Assembly: GCA_913060865.1 (NCBI GenBank)
Contig: CAJXTU010000001.1
Span: forward strand, 434,001 to 498,000
Reading direction: 5' to 3'
Length of the DNA: 64,000 nucleotides
Source of the DNA: an uncultured Cycloclasticus sp.
GTDB lineage: Bacteria > Pseudomonadota > Gammaproteobacteria > Methylococcales > Cycloclasticaceae
Part shown: in pieces, positions 18,107 to 28,557 of the stretch
Layout of the letters: each line of letters starts with the position of its first letter
Numbering within the stretch: position 1 is the stretch's first letter
Translations under genes and position numbers: made by a program
The notes under the pieces: generated by a model
The model's input: the letters and a program-made list of their open reading frames with translations, nothing else
Databases searched by the model: none
What the model was told of the DNA's origin: nothing

Positions 18107-18880
18107 CTAAAAATGCTTGGCGGGAACAACAATCCCGCGACTGATAAAGTCATCAAGGATTGTTAGGCCGCCTTCAATAACAAGATCAGGATTTGGGTGC
18201 TGAAGGTCGTTTGCCAGTGTTGACAAAATTTGGCTAGTTAATAGCTTGGTATTGTTCGTTAATGCGATAAGCAAGGCGTGTGTCATTGATGTTGTTTCTA
18301 AAAAGCCAGTTCTGTTGTCAGCATTGCGGTAAACAGCAAGAAATGTTGGTGTCGCGGGTGCTTTTTTTGGCAAAAAATCAGGAGATATTTTGTGAACAGG
18401 ATAGGTATAAGCGACTGCCAAAGCAGTAGAAGCTACCGTTAAAGCTTGATTGAGTGGGTCGTTAATGCTGGTGTTTTCTATTTCGTCTTCAGCAATTGAG
18501 ATGATTAATTCGACCCACTCGTAATGAGCAAGTTCCAGTAAGAATGGGAAGTCTTTGATGGAGTCTGGGCTATCTGAGCGCTCGTTTTGTAAGTATTGAA
18601 CAAACTCTTGTGATATGTCGGAAAAATAAGGGCTTTGACTTGGGTGACGACAATAAAAATCTCGGCAGATGTTTTCCCATTGTTGTTCAGAGCAAATTTT
18701 CTTAAGAACAGGAAATCCATCACTAAGGGTACTCGAAATATTGCTAAACAGGAGATCGCGATAGATGTTTATGCGGCGTTCTTCAATATCACTTGGTCTT
18801 GGTGCACTCTTAGGGTCACGAATGTAATTGGTGAACGCGTGCTGAGTTTGGATGAAAGAAGGCGTCTTATCCTGTGACAC
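18107..18880 (-). CDS. hvfC: HvfC-like DUF2063 partner protein
   Basis: A 257-residue protein with the DUF2063 N-terminal domain (FTNYIRDPKSAPRPSDIEERRINIYRDL region), typical of the partner that helps DUF692 iron enzymes bind and modify their peptide precursor. A C-terminal helical/winged part follows (about 100-257). It overlaps the upstream DUF692 gene by 14 bases, so the two are translated together. No DoxX-like gene, which sometimes completes such loci, follows. The name is by homology of the gene set. Confidence 0.88.
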   Translation of the reverse strand: MSQDKTPSFIQTQHAFTNYIRDPKSAPRPSDIEERRINIYRDLLFSNISSTLSDGFPVLKKICSEQQWENICRDFYCRHPSQSPYFSDISQEFVQYLQNERSDSPDSIKDFPFLLELAHYEWVELIISIAEDEIENTSINDPLNQALTVASTALAVAYTYPVHKISPDFLPKKAPATPTFLAVYRNADNRTGFLETTSMTHALLIALTNNTKLLTSQILSTLANDLQHPNPDLVIEGGLTILDDFISRGIVVPAKHF

Positions 18881-19721
18881 GCTGTTGACCTAGTTGGGAC
18901 GAATAATTCAATTGGGCTTGATGAATAAGGTTAACTTCTTCGAGTAAGTCAGGCAGTGGTGGAATATTAAAATCACGTTCTAATAGGGTAGGAAACAGGC
19001 CAAAATTTTCGTAGGCTTTGTCGAGTAATTGCCATACAGGGTCTATTACTTTAGAGCCGTGAGAATCAATGATAATATCGTCGGCTTCATTATAATGTCC
19101 TGCGATATGTGCATAACTTATGCGGTCACCTGGGAGCTCTTCCAAAAAATTCTCTGCACTGTATTTATGGTTTACGCTGTTAACATAAATATTGTTAATG
19201 TCGATAAGTAACTTGCAATCAGCTTTTTTTATAACCGCGTTAATGAAATCAATTTCTTCCATTTCCTTACCAGGGGCAGCGTAGTAGGAAGCATTTTCTA
19301 TGGCAATTTGTTCACCAAGAATATCTTGTACTTGGATAACTCTATCTGCCACGTAATCAACTGCTTCTTGAGTAAATGGGATAGGCATCAGGTCGTACAT
19401 ATGACCGCCATCACTGCAATAAGTGAGGTGTTCGGTATAAATTTTAATTTGGTGTTGCTTAATAAAGTCCCGTATATCGCGTACAAACTCAACGTCTAGT
19501 GGGTCTGGGCTGCCTATGCTGAGAGATAATCCATGTGCTACAAAAGAGAACTGTTCGGTTAATGCGCGTAATTGCTTAGCGTAACTACCGCCGATTCGTA
19601 TCCAGTTTTCAGGAACGATTTCATAAAAATCGATATCGCTAGGAGGGTTCTCAGATAGCGGGCCAATAAAGGCCCGCCTTAATCCGAGACCTGCTCCGTG
19701 AACTGGAAAGGTATTAGTCAT
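18867..19721 (-). CDS. hvfB: DUF692 multinuclear iron oxidative enzyme (MNIO), HvfB-like
   Basis: A 284-residue TIM-barrel iron enzyme that, in characterised relatives, converts cysteines of a small precursor into copper-binding groups. The family's conserved metal-site segments are present in order: VPENWIRIGG, AHGLSLSIGSPDPLD, TEHLTYCSDGGHMYDLMP, AIENASYYA, LLIDINNIYVNS, YAHIAGH, IDSHG and LLERDFNIPPL. The precursor gene is directly upstream (12 bases) and the DUF2063 partner directly downstream. Confidence 0.93.
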   Translation of the reverse strand: MTNTFPVHGAGLGLRRAFIGPLSENPPSDIDFYEIVPENWIRIGGSYAKQLRALTEQFSFVAHGLSLSIGSPDPLDVEFVRDIRDFIKQHQIKIYTEHLTYCSDGGHMYDLMPIPFTQEAVDYVADRVIQVQDILGEQIAIENASYYAAPGKEMEEIDFINAVIKKADCKLLIDINNIYVNSVNHKYSAENFLEELPGDRISYAHIAGHYNEADDIIIDSHGSKVIDPVWQLLDKAYENFGLFPTLLERDFNIPPLPDLLEEVNLIHQAQLNYSSQLGQQRVTG

Positions 19722-19733
19722 TGCTATGCAGAA

Positions 19734-19973
19734 TTATTTATTATCGCCGCACTTACCTTCGCCACATTTAGCTTCTTTAGCTTTATCAGCAGCTTTTTCA
19801 GCGCCACATTTACCTTCACCACATTTACCTTCAGCAAGGACCATGTAACCCGTTTCTAGTTCAGTTGCGCCAAACGGGTTTGAATCTGCGCTTACTGCTG
19901 GAGCAAAAGCCATAGATGTGACAAATGCTGCACCTAAAGCGGCTACTAATGGTTTTTTTGTAGAGTTTTTCAT
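19734..19973 (-). CDS. hvfA: HvfA-like EGKCG peptide precursor
   Basis: A 79-residue secreted peptide precursor. It has a signal peptide (1-29, cleavage after AVSA), then NPFGATELETGYMV, typical of this precursor family, then a Cys-rich tail with four modifiable sites: EGKCG at Cys51 and Cys56, EAKCG at Cys70 and EGKCG at Cys75. In Haemophilus influenzae, HvfA cysteines in EGKCG motifs are converted by HvfB/HvfC to copper-binding oxazolone/thioamide groups. The start has a good AAAGGA 7 bases upstream. It is the first gene of the operon and presumably the most translated. Confidence 0.92.
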   Translation of the reverse strand: MKNSTKKPLVAALGAAFVTSMAFAPAVSADSNPFGATELETGYMVLAEGKCGEGKCGAEKAADKAKEAKCGEGKCGDNK

Positions 19974-20161
19974 AAGAATGTCCTTTGATTTTTTTATTAA
20001 TTAATAACTGTAAATTCAGCCAACTTGCATCAAGTGCCGACAAGAGTGGAGCGGTTAACTATATGCGATTTAATAGACCAGGCAAAGTTAAAAAAACTTA
20101 CATGGTTTTAAAATATTTAGGTAAATTTTGCTTAAACAAAGCAGGGTGTACTTAAAATGCA

Positions 20162-20797
20162 TCAATCGGTTGTTTTGGAATTAAACTCGCATAAATCCTC
20201 TATAACGCATGAGCCGCAGCGCGGCTTACGGGCGATACAAGTATATCGTCCGTGTAGGATTAATAAATGATGAGCGTCTAACTTGTGTTCTTTTGGGACG
20301 TGTTTCTCCAGTTTCTTTTCAACCTCGAGAACGTTCTTTCCTGGCGCAATTTTGGTGCGATTACTAACCCTGAAAATATGTGTATCAACGGCAATGGTGG
20401 GTACGCCAAACGCAGTATTTAACACAACATTAGCTGTTTTTCGTCCAACGCCAGGCAATGCTTCTAGTTCTGTACGCGTTTGAGGTACAAGGCTATTATG
20501 CTGCTCTATCAACAGGTTACATGTTTTAATGATATTGCTACCTTTGGTGTTAAACAGCCCAATGGTCTTAATGTATTCTTTTAGGCCTGCTTCGCCAAGC
20601 TCAGCTATAGCTTTAGGCGTATTAGCGACAGGGTATAGTTTGTCGGTAGCTTTATTAACGCCTTTATCGGTCGCTTGAGCCGATAGAATGACCGCTATTA
20701 AAAGCTCAAAAGGGGAGCTATAGTTAAGTTCGGTTTCGGGTTCAGGAATTGCTTTACTGAGTCGCTCGAAGATCTCTAGGCGTTTAACTTTATTCAT
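20162..20797 (-). CDS. nth: Endonuclease III
   Basis: Base-excision-repair DNA glycosylase/AP lyase for oxidised pyrimidines. The 211 residues equal the E. coli length. The helix-hairpin-helix LPGVGRKTANVV contains the catalytic Lys120, the catalytic Asp138 is in IAVDTH, and the [4Fe-4S] loop C-x6-C-x2-C-x5-C (CIARKPRCGSCVIEDLC) closes the protein. It lies 12 bases downstream of the lipoprotein gene. Confidence 0.98.
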   Translation of the reverse strand: MNKVKRLEIFERLSKAIPEPETELNYSSPFELLIAVILSAQATDKGVNKATDKLYPVANTPKAIAELGEAGLKEYIKTIGLFNTKGSNIIKTCNLLIEQHNSLVPQTRTELEALPGVGRKTANVVLNTAFGVPTIAVDTHIFRVSNRTKIAPGKNVLEVEKKLEKHVPKEHKLDAHHLLILHGRYTCIARKPRCGSCVIEDLCEFNSKTTD

Positions 20798-20809
20798 ACG
20801 GGTAAGTAC

Positions 20810-21358
20810 TCAACGTATTATTGTCCATTCATTATCGTTTAAAACCGCACTGGCTCGTGCTGGTTGAGGGACATTAAGAGCGATGGTCTTTTCTAGCTGA
20901 GGATTTGAAAAAGGGGTGTGTTGATTATAAAGCCATGTGTAATTAATGATGGCGTGTGATGCATCAATCATCTCAATGGATTGAACCTCATCAACTTGTT
21001 GGAGAACGGCTATAACTCTTGCATTACGAAGAGTATTGTCTCCCCAAGGTGAGCCAACTAATAACTTTTCACCCTCGCTAGTGAATTTTAGGTAAACGCC
21101 TGAGCGGCCTGACTCTTTACATAAGACAACCCCTGATGAAACGAGCGACTTTTTATCTGCACAATTCCACCCTGTTGCCTTTTTCCCGCGCGCATGTGGG
21201 TTATTAGTCACTAGGTTGATGGTATAGCCTGATGAGAGGTAAGAAGAGTCTAGTAGTTTTAAAGCTAGTGCTTTATCAAGGCTCGGTGCTTTGTGGCAAG
21301 CTACAAGAAGTACGCTTATTAGGAAAATGGGCAAGATTTTAGCGAGATGGTTTAACAT
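20810..21358 (-). CDS. Putative outer-membrane or periplasmic lipoprotein
   Basis: A 182-residue protein with a type II signal peptide, with lipobox LLVAC (cysteine at about 21). The mature part contains two further cysteines (about 65 and 80) that could form a disulfide. I recognise no domain. It is upstream of nth on the same strand, so it may share its transcript. Function unknown. Confidence 0.7.
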   Translation of the reverse strand: MLNHLAKILPIFLISVLLVACHKAPSLDKALALKLLDSSYLSSGYTINLVTNNPHARGKKATGWNCADKKSLVSSGVVLCKESGRSGVYLKFTSEGEKLLVGSPWGDNTLRNARVIAVLQQVDEVQSIEMIDASHAIINYTWLYNQHTPFSNPQLEKTIALNVPQPARASAVLNDNEWTIIR

Positions 21359-21416
21359 ATCGGTGTTCCTGGGAAGGTAAGTCGAAAATTTAATTATATA
21401 GCTAGCAGGTTAACAG

Positions 21417-22070
21417 ATGATTGATTGGTCGGAAATAGAAACAGTTTTATTAGATATGGACGGTACATTGCTGGACTTGAGGTTCGATAATCAATTTTGG
21501 CAACGTGTTGTTCCAAGCTATTTTGCGAAAAGAGAGAATGTTTCATTCGATGAGGCAGTTGAGCACTTAAAGCCTATCTTTAAAGCTCAAGAGGGACTAT
21601 TGAATTGGTATTGCTTGGATTACTGGAGCGAGGTACTAGACATTGATATAGCCAAATTGAAAGTTGAAACGCAAGAGCATATTAAGGAATTACCCCATAC
21701 ACGTGACTTTCTAAAGGCGGTAAAAATGTCGGGCAAACGTTGTGTGTTAGTGACCAATGCCCATGCGGACAGTTTGAGTATAAAAATGCAAAAGACTGGG
21801 TTGGTGGAGTTTTTTGATGCTATTGTTTCTGCGCACGATTTTGGTTACCCCAAGGAGCAGCAAAGCTTCTGGCAAGCGTTTTATCAACTAGAGCGGTTTG
21901 ATAAGTCGAAAACGGTGATGGTGGATGACAGCTTAAGTGTGCTCAAAGCTGCTGACATATTTGGTATTAAATATATAGTGGCTATTACTAAGCCCGATAG
22001 CAGTGAGCCTCCACGAATTGTGCATGAGTTCACTGCCGTCGAAAGTTTAGGTGATCTTAAACCTCAGTAG
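21417..22070 (+). CDS. yrfG: HAD-family GMP/IMP nucleotidase
   Basis: A 217-residue haloacid-dehalogenase phosphatase most like YrfG, which dephosphorylates purine mononucleotides. HAD motif I is LLDMDGTLLD (about 11-20), motif II is VLVTNAHAD, motif III's lysine is in YPKEQQSFW, and motif IV is MVDDSLSVL. The helical cap region (about 25-85) contains the NWYCLDYWSEVLDID segment typical of this subfamily. It converges on rhlB, with 8 bases between stop codons and no visible terminator. Confidence 0.88.
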   Translation: MIDWSEIETVLLDMDGTLLDLRFDNQFWQRVVPSYFAKRENVSFDEAVEHLKPIFKAQEGLLNWYCLDYWSEVLDIDIAKLKVETQEHIKELPHTRDFLKAVKMSGKRCVLVTNAHADSLSIKMQKTGLVEFFDAIVSAHDFGYPKEQQSFWQAFYQLERFDKSKTVMVDDSLSVLKAADIFGIKYIVAITKPDSSEPPRIVHEFTAVESLGDLKPQ

Positions 22071-22078
22071 CGATACGG

Positions 22079-23341
22079 TTACTGCCTATGTGAGCGGTTT
22101 TTTTGATTCGCCCGTGGTTTATTCTGATGTTTATTCGCTGAAGGCTTGTAGGTCTTTTTAGTAGCAGGTTTAATGTCCGGTAACGATGTGCCATCAATTT
22201 GCTCGAAAGGGATTTTATGTGATATGTATGCTTCTATATCGGGTAATGAATAAGCGTAGGTTTCACAAGCAAAGCTAATAGCTTTACCGCTGGCGCCTGA
22301 ACGGGCAGTTCTGCCAATTCGATGGACATAATCTTCAGCGTCTTGAGGTAAGTCGAAATTAAACACATGGCTTACTGCTGGAATATGTAATCCACGGGCA
22401 GCCACATCCGTGGCAATTAATAAGGGTAATTTGCCTTCTTGAAAACGATTGAGGATAGATTGACGCTTTTTTTGTGGTACATCGCCGGATAGCACGGCAT
22501 TATCAAAACCATTGCCGTCTAAGTATCGGTGTAAGCGTTCTGCATTGTGTTTTGTATTGATAAAAATAATGCCTCGCTCAGGCTTTTCATCCATTAAAAC
22601 TTTAATAAGTAGCGGAATTTTTTCATTGTCAGCAGGGTAGTAAACAGATTCGACAACTTGTTTGGCGGTAATTTGTTCAGGCTCAATGCGAACCATCTCT
22701 GGGTTGTTCATGTGTTCGTAGGCCAGTTCCGTCACTTTGAATGAAAGCGTTGCTGAAAACAGTAAATTTAGACGATTCTCCGGTTGGGGTAGTCTGCGTA
22801 ATAAATAGCGGATATCATTTATAAACCCAAGGTCAAACATTCTGTCGGCCTCATCAAGTACTAAAACTTCAACGTTCCTCAGGTTAAAGACTTTTTGTTT
22901 GAAAAAGTCGATAGTTCGCCCTGGTGTACCTATTAAAATATCAACCCCTTCTTCAATAGTTTTACGTTGTTTTTCATAGTCTGTACCACCGTATGCCAGA
23001 CCTACTTTAATGTCCGTATGTTTGCCTATAATTTTTGCATCATTGGCAATTTGTATGGCGAGTTCACGAGTTGGGGCAAGAATAAGAGCTCTTACGCCTG
23101 TTTTATTATCAGCGGCCGCTTTAGTTAATAAGGTGTGGTACGTAGCGAGCAGGAATGCGATGGTTTTACCGGTGCCTGTTTGTGCTTGCCCAGCCACGTC
23201 TCTACCCAATAGACTAATGGGTAATGTCTGCTCTTGGATGGGCGTACATTTAAGAAAATTTGCTTCATTTAGGCCTTTAATTAAAGGTTCAGTTAAACCT
23301 AAAGAGGAAAATTCAGTATTGGTTAAATGGGTGTCTGACAT
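22079..23341 (-). CDS. rhlB: DEAD-box RNA helicase RhlB
   Basis: ATP-dependent RNA helicase of the RhlB type, which in enterics unwinds RNA for the RNase E degradosome. The 420 residues contain the Q motif (TPIQEQTLP), [20 protein letters not shown] in [13 protein letters not shown], and [11 protein letters not shown] basic tail (about 395-420) fits RNA binding. Divergence from trxA and rho is the same as in E. coli, which supports RhlB over RhlE or SrmB. Confidence 0.93.
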   Translation of the reverse strand: MSDTHLTNTEFSSLGLTEPLIKGLNEANFLKCTPIQEQTLPISLLGRDVAGQAQTGTGKTIAFLLATYHTLLTKAAADNKTGVRALILAPTRELAIQIANDAKIIGKHTDIKVGLAYGGTDYEKQRKTIEEGVDILIGTPGRTIDFFKQKVFNLRNVEVLVLDEADRMFDLGFINDIRYLLRRLPQPENRLNLLFSATLSFKVTELAYEHMNNPEMVRIEPEQITAKQVVESVYYPADNEKIPLLIKVLMDEKPERGIIFINTKHNAERLHRYLDGNGFDNAVLSGDVPQKKRQSILNRFQEGKLPLLIATDVAARGLHIPAVSHVFNFDLPQDAEDYVHRIGRTARSGASGKAISFACETYAYSLPDIEAYISHKIPFEQIDGTSLPDIKPATKKTYKPSANKHQNKPRANQKNRSHRQ

Positions 23342-23483
23342 AGATTTGGTCGCTCTTGAGTGAGGGGGAGGTTTCGGTAATAGGGATGGCTTGCCGCTTA
23401 ATTAATTATGATAATCTTTGCAGCCGATATCGTACTCTATTATGATGTAGCAATGCATAGTATTAACCGAACGGAGATAAATA

Positions 23484-23810
23484 GTGAGTGAAAATGTAGT
23501 TCATACCACCGATGATAGTTTTGAACAGGACGTATTAGCGTCCGACCAACCAGTTTTAGTGGATTTTTGGGCTGAATGGTGTGGTCCTTGCAAAATGGTG
23601 GCCCCCATTCTTGACGAAATTGCAGATGAGTATGCGGGTAAACTTAAAGTTGTTAAGTTAGATATAGACTCAAACCCTGCCATGCCAAGACGTTTTGGTG
23701 TTCGAGGTATTCCAACCTTAATGGTTTATAAAGCCGGTGAAGTTGAAGCGACTAAAGTAGGCGCAGTAACTAAATCACAACTATCGGCTTTTATTGATAG
23801 CAACATATAA
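23484..23810 (+). CDS. trxA: Thioredoxin 1
   Basis: A 108-residue cytoplasmic disulfide reductase with the active site WCGPC (Cys33, Cys36) and the cis-proline IPTLM. The start is GTG at 23484, with CGGAG 8 bases upstream, and gives the expected N-terminus [13 protein letters not shown] clear terminator separates it from rho. Confidence 0.98.
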   Translation: MSENVVHTTDDSFEQDVLASDQPVLVDFWAEWCGPCKMVAPILDEIADEYAGKLKVVKLDIDSNPAMPRRFGVRGIPTLMVYKAGEVEATKVGAVTKSQLSAFIDSNI

Positions 23811-23819
23811 TAAAGCATT

Positions 23820-23853
23820 GCCTTCGTCTTAATGGTAGACGGAGGCATTTTTT
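23820..23853 (+). terminator. Intrinsic terminator of trxA
   Basis: A 10-bp stem (23820-23829 with 23837-23846, one G-T pair) with a 7-base loop, followed by ATTTTTT. It lies 10 bases after the trxA stop. Confidence 0.88.
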
Positions 23854-23989
23854 AATGCTACCTTAGGCCCCAAGTAATAACTTCTACGCACGCGAATTGC
23901 CGTGCAAGTAAAATCATAAAAAATCTATTTAAAATCTCTGTGCCGCTTGTGCACGTGTATACCTTCTTTTATTCCAACTACAAATTTAT

Positions 23990-25246
23990 ATGAACCTAAC
24001 TGAGCTGAAGCGTAAACCCGCAACTGAAATTCTTGAAATTGCGAAAGAACTCGGTGTTGATAACACTGGACGATCATTAAAACAAACCACAGTATTCCAA
24101 ATTCTTAAAAAAGTTGCTAAAAGAGGCGATGATGTTTATGGGGATGGAGTTCTAGAAGTTTTATCGGATGGTTTTGGCTTTTTAAGGTCCGCAGATGGTT
24201 CATTTTTAGCGGGGCCGGATGATATATACGTATCGCCAAGTCAGATTCGTCGGTTTGGATTAAGAACCGGTGACACGATATCAGGTAAAATTCGTCCACC
24301 TAAGGATAGTGAGCGGTATTTTGCCTTATTGAAGGTTGATACGCTTAATTATGAAAAGCCCGAACACGCAAAAAACAAAATTGCCTTTAAAGATTTAACG
24401 CCGTTATTCCCTAATGAACGCCTAACGCTTGAAATGGGCAATGGTACAACCGAAGATTTAACATCACGAGTGATTGACTTAGTATCACCTATTGGTAAAG
24501 GTCAACGTGGTTTGATTGTTTCCCCGCCTAAAGCGGGTAAAACAATGATTATGCAAAACTTGGCACATTCTATTGCTCATAATAACCCCGAGAGCCATTT
24601 AATTGTTCTGCTGATCGATGAGCGCCCTGAAGAGGTGACTGAAATGTCACGTACAGTTAAGGGTGAGGTTATTTCTAGCACCTTTGATGAACCTGCTACT
24701 CGTCATGTTCAAGTCGCTGAAATGGTTATTGAGAAAGCGAAGAGAATGGTTGAGCATAAACAAGATGTGATTATCTTGTTAGACTCTATTACGCGTTTGG
24801 GTCGTGCATATAATACCGTTGCACCGTCATCGGGTAAGATTTTAACCGGTGGTGTAGATGCTAATGCACTTGAACGTCCAAAACGTTTCTTTGGTGCAGC
24901 TCGAAATATTGAGGAAGGTGGCAGTTTAACCATTATTGCAACGGCGCTGGTAGAAACAGGTTCACGTATGGATGATGTTATTTACGAAGAATTTAAGGGT
25001 ACGGGCAATATGGAGCTTCACCTTGAACGTAAAATTGCTGAAAAACGTATTTACCCAGCGATTAATGTTAATCGCTCAGGCACTCGCCGTGAAGAATATA
25101 TTGTGGATGCGGATGTTCTTCAGAAGACATGGATTTTACGAAAAATCCTTAACCCTATGGACGAGATGGGCGCGATTGAGTTTTTATTAGAACGCTTTAA
25201 GAAAACAAAAACAAACGGTGAGTTTTTTGATTCGATGAAACGCTAG
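23990..25246 (+). CDS. rho: Transcription termination factor Rho
   Basis: Hexameric RNA-dependent ATPase that ends transcription. The 418 residues carry the N-terminal helix bundle ([18 protein letters not shown]), the RNA-binding cold-shock-like domain with [10 protein letters not shown], the P-loop [11 protein letters not shown], the Walker [14 protein letters not shown] and the R-loop. The start is fixed by homology to the E. coli N-terminus. No clear Shine-Dalgarno sequence precedes it. The 136-base leader after the trxA terminator has no ORF and may hold Rho autoregulatory sites. Confidence 0.98.
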   Translation: MNLTELKRKPATEILEIAKELGVDNTGRSLKQTTVFQILKKVAKRGDDVYGDGVLEVLSDGFGFLRSADGSFLAGPDDIYVSPSQIRRFGLRTGDTISGKIRPPKDSERYFALLKVDTLNYEKPEHAKNKIAFKDLTPLFPNERLTLEMGNGTTEDLTSRVIDLVSPIGKGQRGLIVSPPKAGKTMIMQNLAHSIAHNNPESHLIVLLIDERPEEVTEMSRTVKGEVISSTFDEPATRHVQVAEMVIEKAKRMVEHKQDVIILLDSITRLGRAYNTVAPSSGKILTGGVDANALERPKRFFGAARNIEEGGSLTIIATALVETGSRMDDVIYEEFKGTGNMELHLERKIAEKRIYPAINVNRSGTRREEYIVDADVLQKTWILRKILNPMDEMGAIEFLLERFKKTKTNGEFFDSMKR

Positions 25247-25266
25247 AATCGATTTAAATACCCAAT

Positions 25267-25296
25267 AAAAAAGAGCTTCATTTGAAGCTCTTTTTT
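25267..25296. terminator. Bidirectional intrinsic terminator between rho and purD
   Basis: Stem GAGCTTC/GAAGCTC (25273-25279, 25284-25290) with a 4-base loop, extended by A6 and T6 arms. The U-run is available in both directions, so it ends both rho and the long purD-side transcript. Confidence 0.9.
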
Positions 25297-25323
25297 ATTG
25301 TCTAGCCTCTTTTCTACAAGAGG

Positions 25324-26610
25324 CTAAGCATTCTTCTCTCGTGTGATGGCGCGGTGGCCGATATCAGTTCGGAAGTAGACATTGTCCCATTGAATTGAGT
25401 GGACAGTCTCATAGGCTTTTTTCTGTGCATCCTCAACGCTATCGCCTAGTGCACAGGCACATAGCACACGACCACCATTAGTGACAGTATTGCCGGTTTC
25501 CATTTTAGTGCCGGCATGGAAGGTTTTTGATTCACTGGTTTCAGCTGGAATACCGCTAATAACATCACCTTTGTTATAGTCAAATGGGTAACCGCCCGCA
25601 GCAAGAACAACACCAATAGAGGTACGAGAGTCCCACTGGGCCTTTATCGTGTCTAATTGATTATCAAGTGCAGCATTGCACAATTCTGTTAGGTCACTCT
25701 TTAAACGCATCATGATGGGTTGGGTTTCAGGGTCACCAAAGCGACAATTATATTCAAGTACTTTCGGGGTGCCTTGAGCGTCAATCATCACGCCTGCGTA
25801 AAGAAAGCCGGTGTAAGGAATACCGTCTTTTATCATGCCGTCAAGAGTGGGTTGTATGATCGTTTCCATGATAGTTTTATGCATTTCAGGCGTAACAATT
25901 GGAGCAGGCGAATAAGCTCCCATACCGCCTGTGTTGGGTCCTAAATCACCATTATCCCGCGCTTTATGATCTTGAGACGATGCCATTGGTAAGGCTTGAT
26001 GACCATTAGCGATAACGATAAAGCTGGCCTCTTCGCCGACTAAGAACTCCTCAATAACAACACGGTGACCAGCTTCACCAAAGGCATTACCTGCCAACAT
26101 ATCATTCACAGCTTCAATAGCTTGTTGCTCGGTTTGAGCGAGAATGACGCCTTTTCCCGCGGCTAAGCCATCGGCTTTGACAACGATAGGCGCGCCTTTT
26201 AGGCGAATATAATCGCTCGCGAGTTGAATATCAGTAAAGCTCTGGTAATCTGCGGTTGGAATATGGTGGCGTGCTAGGAAATCTTTGCAGTAAGCCTTAG
26301 AGCCTTCTAATTGTGCTGCTAATTTCGTAGGACCAAAGCAGCGTAAATTATTAGCTTCAAATTGGTCAACGATACCCGCTACCAATGGCGCTTCAGGGCC
26401 AACGATGGTGAGATCGATATTTTCTTTGGTAGCGAAGGCGAGTAGAGCATCAATATCTTCTGCATTGATATTGATATTTTCAATACCAGCCTCTTGTTCT
26501 GTCCCGGCATTGCCCGGTGCTACGTAGACAGTTTGTACATGAGAAGATTGTTTTACTTTCCAGGCTAGAGCGTGTTCACGTCCACCGCCACCTACAATGA
26601 GTACATTCAT
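25324..26610 (-). CDS. purD: Phosphoribosylamine-glycine ligase
   Basis: ATP-grasp enzyme for the second step of purine synthesis (GAR formation). The 428 residues begin with MNVLIVGGGGREHALAWK. KADGLAAGKGVILA is in the ATP-grasp, and QDHKARDNGDLGPNTGGMGAYSPAP and EYNCRFGDPETQ follow. It is 14 bases after purH and is the last gene before the shared terminator. Confidence 0.98.
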   Translation of the reverse strand: MNVLIVGGGGREHALAWKVKQSSHVQTVYVAPGNAGTEQEAGIENININAEDIDALLAFATKENIDLTIVGPEAPLVAGIVDQFEANNLRCFGPTKLAAQLEGSKAYCKDFLARHHIPTADYQSFTDIQLASDYIRLKGAPIVVKADGLAAGKGVILAQTEQQAIEAVNDMLAGNAFGEAGHRVVIEEFLVGEEASFIVIANGHQALPMASSQDHKARDNGDLGPNTGGMGAYSPAPIVTPEMHKTIMETIIQPTLDGMIKDGIPYTGFLYAGVMIDAQGTPKVLEYNCRFGDPETQPIMMRLKSDLTELCNAALDNQLDTIKAQWDSRTSIGVVLAAGGYPFDYNKGDVISGIPAETSESKTFHAGTKMETGNTVTNGGRVLCACALGDSVEDAQKKAYETVHSIQWDNVYFRTDIGHRAITREKNA

Positions 26611-26624
26611 TAATGAGTTCCTTT

Positions 26625-28187
26625 TTAGTGTCTAAAGTGACGCATGCCGGTAAATACCATGGCAATATCGTGTTCATTAGCAGCTTGAATAACTTCATCG
26701 TCACGCATTGAACCACCCGGTTGAATAACAGCACGAATACCCACTTGAGCGGCATTATCTAGGCCATCCCTAAAAGGAAAGAAAGCGTCAGAAGCCATGA
26801 CCGAGCCAGCGACTTCAAGGTTAGCATGTTCAGCTTTAATTGCGGCAATTCGTGCAGAATTTACCCGACTCATTTGGCCAGCACCAACGCCGATGGTCAT
26901 CTTGTTCTTAGCGTAAATAATAGCGTTAGACTTAACAAATTTAGCAACATTCCAACTGAATAGTAAATCTTGTAGTTCTTGTTCAGTGGGTTGGCGTTTG
27001 GTCACAACATTGAGCTCGGTATAAAGTTCGTTATCAACGGTTTGAACCAGTAGCCCACCGTTGACACGTTTGAAGTCATAGCGAGCTTGCTGATTGCTAT
27101 CCCATGTGCCGCTGTCAAGAAGGCGTAGGTTTTTCTTACCGGCTATAGTGGCTAGCGCATCATCGTTTATTCCCGGAGCGATGATGACTTCAACAAATTG
27201 ACGTTCCGTAATGGCTTCCGCAGTAGCAAGATCAAGAGGGCGGTTAAACGCGATAATACCACCAAAAGCTGATTCAGGGTCAGTTTGGTAAGCACGGTTG
27301 TATGCGTCTAGAATATTGTCGCCTAATGCAACGCCACATGGGTTTGCGTGTTTAACAATAACGCAAGCAGGAGAGTCATCAAATTGTTTAACGCACTCTA
27401 ACGCGGCATCTGTATCGGCAATATTATTGTAAGAAAGCTCTTTCCCTTGACGTTGAGTGGCTGAAGCAATCGTGCCAGGTTGAGATACCTCTTCGGTAAA
27501 AAATGCAGCTTTTTGGTGAGGGTTTTCACCATAACGCATGATTTGTTTTTGTTTGAATTGAAGGTTAATGGTGCGAGAAAAATCGGCTTTTTCTCCATTT
27601 TGTTTAATTCCGCCTAAATAGTTTGCAATAGCGCCATCGTACTGCGCGGTATGCTCAAATGTTTTGACAGCGAAGTTAAATCGTTCAGCATCACCCATAC
27701 CACCTGTTGCTTTAATGGAGTCGATGGTTTGTTGGTAATCATTAGGGTCAACAATAATGGTAACGTCTTTGTGGTTTTTAGCCGCGGCGCGAATCATGGT
27801 TGGGCCTCCAATATCAATATTTTCTACTGCCGTGGCTAAATCGCAATCTGGGTTGGCAACCGTTTGTTGGAAAGGGTAGAGGTTTACAACGACTAGATCA
27901 ATGGGCTTAATATTGTTATCTTGCATCACGGCTTGGTCAATGTCACGACGTCCTAATATGCCGCCATGGACTTTCGGGTGCAATGTTTTTACACGCCCAT
28001 CCATCATTTCAGGGAAGCCCGTGTAATCACTAATTTCAATCACGGGAATGTTATTTTCTTGAAGGAGCTTTGCAGTACCACCCGTTGAAATGATTTCAAC
28101 CTGTAATTCATTCAGTTGTTGGCAGAACTCAATAATGCCAGACTTATCGGAAACGCTGACTAAGGCGCGAGAGATTTTTTTGCTCAT
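26625..28187 (-). CDS. purH: Bifunctional AICAR formyltransferase/IMP cyclohydrolase
   Basis: Catalyses the last two steps of IMP synthesis. The 520 residues have the N-terminal cyclohydrolase (MGS-like) domain (about 1-150; [17 protein letters not shown]) and the C-terminal formyltransferase domain, with [11 protein letters not shown] and [18 protein letters not shown]. It pairs with purD and lies downstream of fis in an order common in gammaproteobacteria. Confidence 0.98.
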   Translation of the reverse strand: MSKKISRALVSVSDKSGIIEFCQQLNELQVEIISTGGTAKLLQENNIPVIEISDYTGFPEMMDGRVKTLHPKVHGGILGRRDIDQAVMQDNNIKPIDLVVVNLYPFQQTVANPDCDLATAVENIDIGGPTMIRAAAKNHKDVTIIVDPNDYQQTIDSIKATGGMGDAERFNFAVKTFEHTAQYDGAIANYLGGIKQNGEKADFSRTINLQFKQKQIMRYGENPHQKAAFFTEEVSQPGTIASATQRQGKELSYNNIADTDAALECVKQFDDSPACVIVKHANPCGVALGDNILDAYNRAYQTDPESAFGGIIAFNRPLDLATAEAITERQFVEVIIAPGINDDALATIAGKKNLRLLDSGTWDSNQQARYDFKRVNGGLLVQTVDNELYTELNVVTKRQPTEQELQDLLFSWNVAKFVKSNAIIYAKNKMTIGVGAGQMSRVNSARIAAIKAEHANLEVAGSVMASDAFFPFRDGLDNAAQVGIRAVIQPGGSMRDDEVIQAANEHDIAMVFTGMRHFRH

Positions 28188-28308
28188 GTGTTGACCCGTT
28201 TATCTAGTGTTGTGAGGCCAGTTTGGCCTTCCTGAAAACAGGGTATTCTATAGAAAAGCGTGTTTTTTTGCTGAGCTTTTTGGTCTGGAGGTCGAAAGTA
28301 ATGGAGTG

Positions 28309-28557
28309 CTAAATATCAAGTTGATACGCGGCTAGCTTTTTTCTTAATGTGCCACGGCTTAAGCCCAGCATTTTGGCTGCTTTAGATTGGTTAGATTTTG
28401 TGTGATTAAGCACCGCTTCAAGTAAAGGTTTCTCTACTTCGCTGATGACTAATGCGTGCAAATCGACTACGTCATGCCCGTCAAGTTGAGCAAAATAACT
28501 TTCTAACGCTTGAGCTACTTGGTGGCACAGAGGTTGTTTTTGTTTGTCTAAACTCAT
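28309..28557 (-). CDS. fis: Nucleoid protein Fis
   Basis: An 82-residue DNA-bending, growth-phase regulator. The C-terminal helix-turn-helix reads NQSKAAKMLGLSRGTLRKKL (about 57-76), the Fis signature. The N-terminal residues before about 20 are poorly conserved, as usual. Its ATG overlaps the dusB stop by 4 bases, the classic dusB-fis operon. Downstream, 28215-28229 hold a small AGGCCA/TGGCCT hairpin without a U-run. Confidence 0.95.
   Translation of the reverse strand: MSLDKQKQPLCHQVAQALESYFAQLDGHDVVDLHALVISEVEKPLLEAVLNHTKSNQSKAAKMLGLSRGTLRKKLAAYQLDI

Noticed and set aside
23010-23363. 117-codon frame opposite rhlB
   Set aside because: Antisense shadow; fully within rhlB and its upstream gap, no supporting signal.
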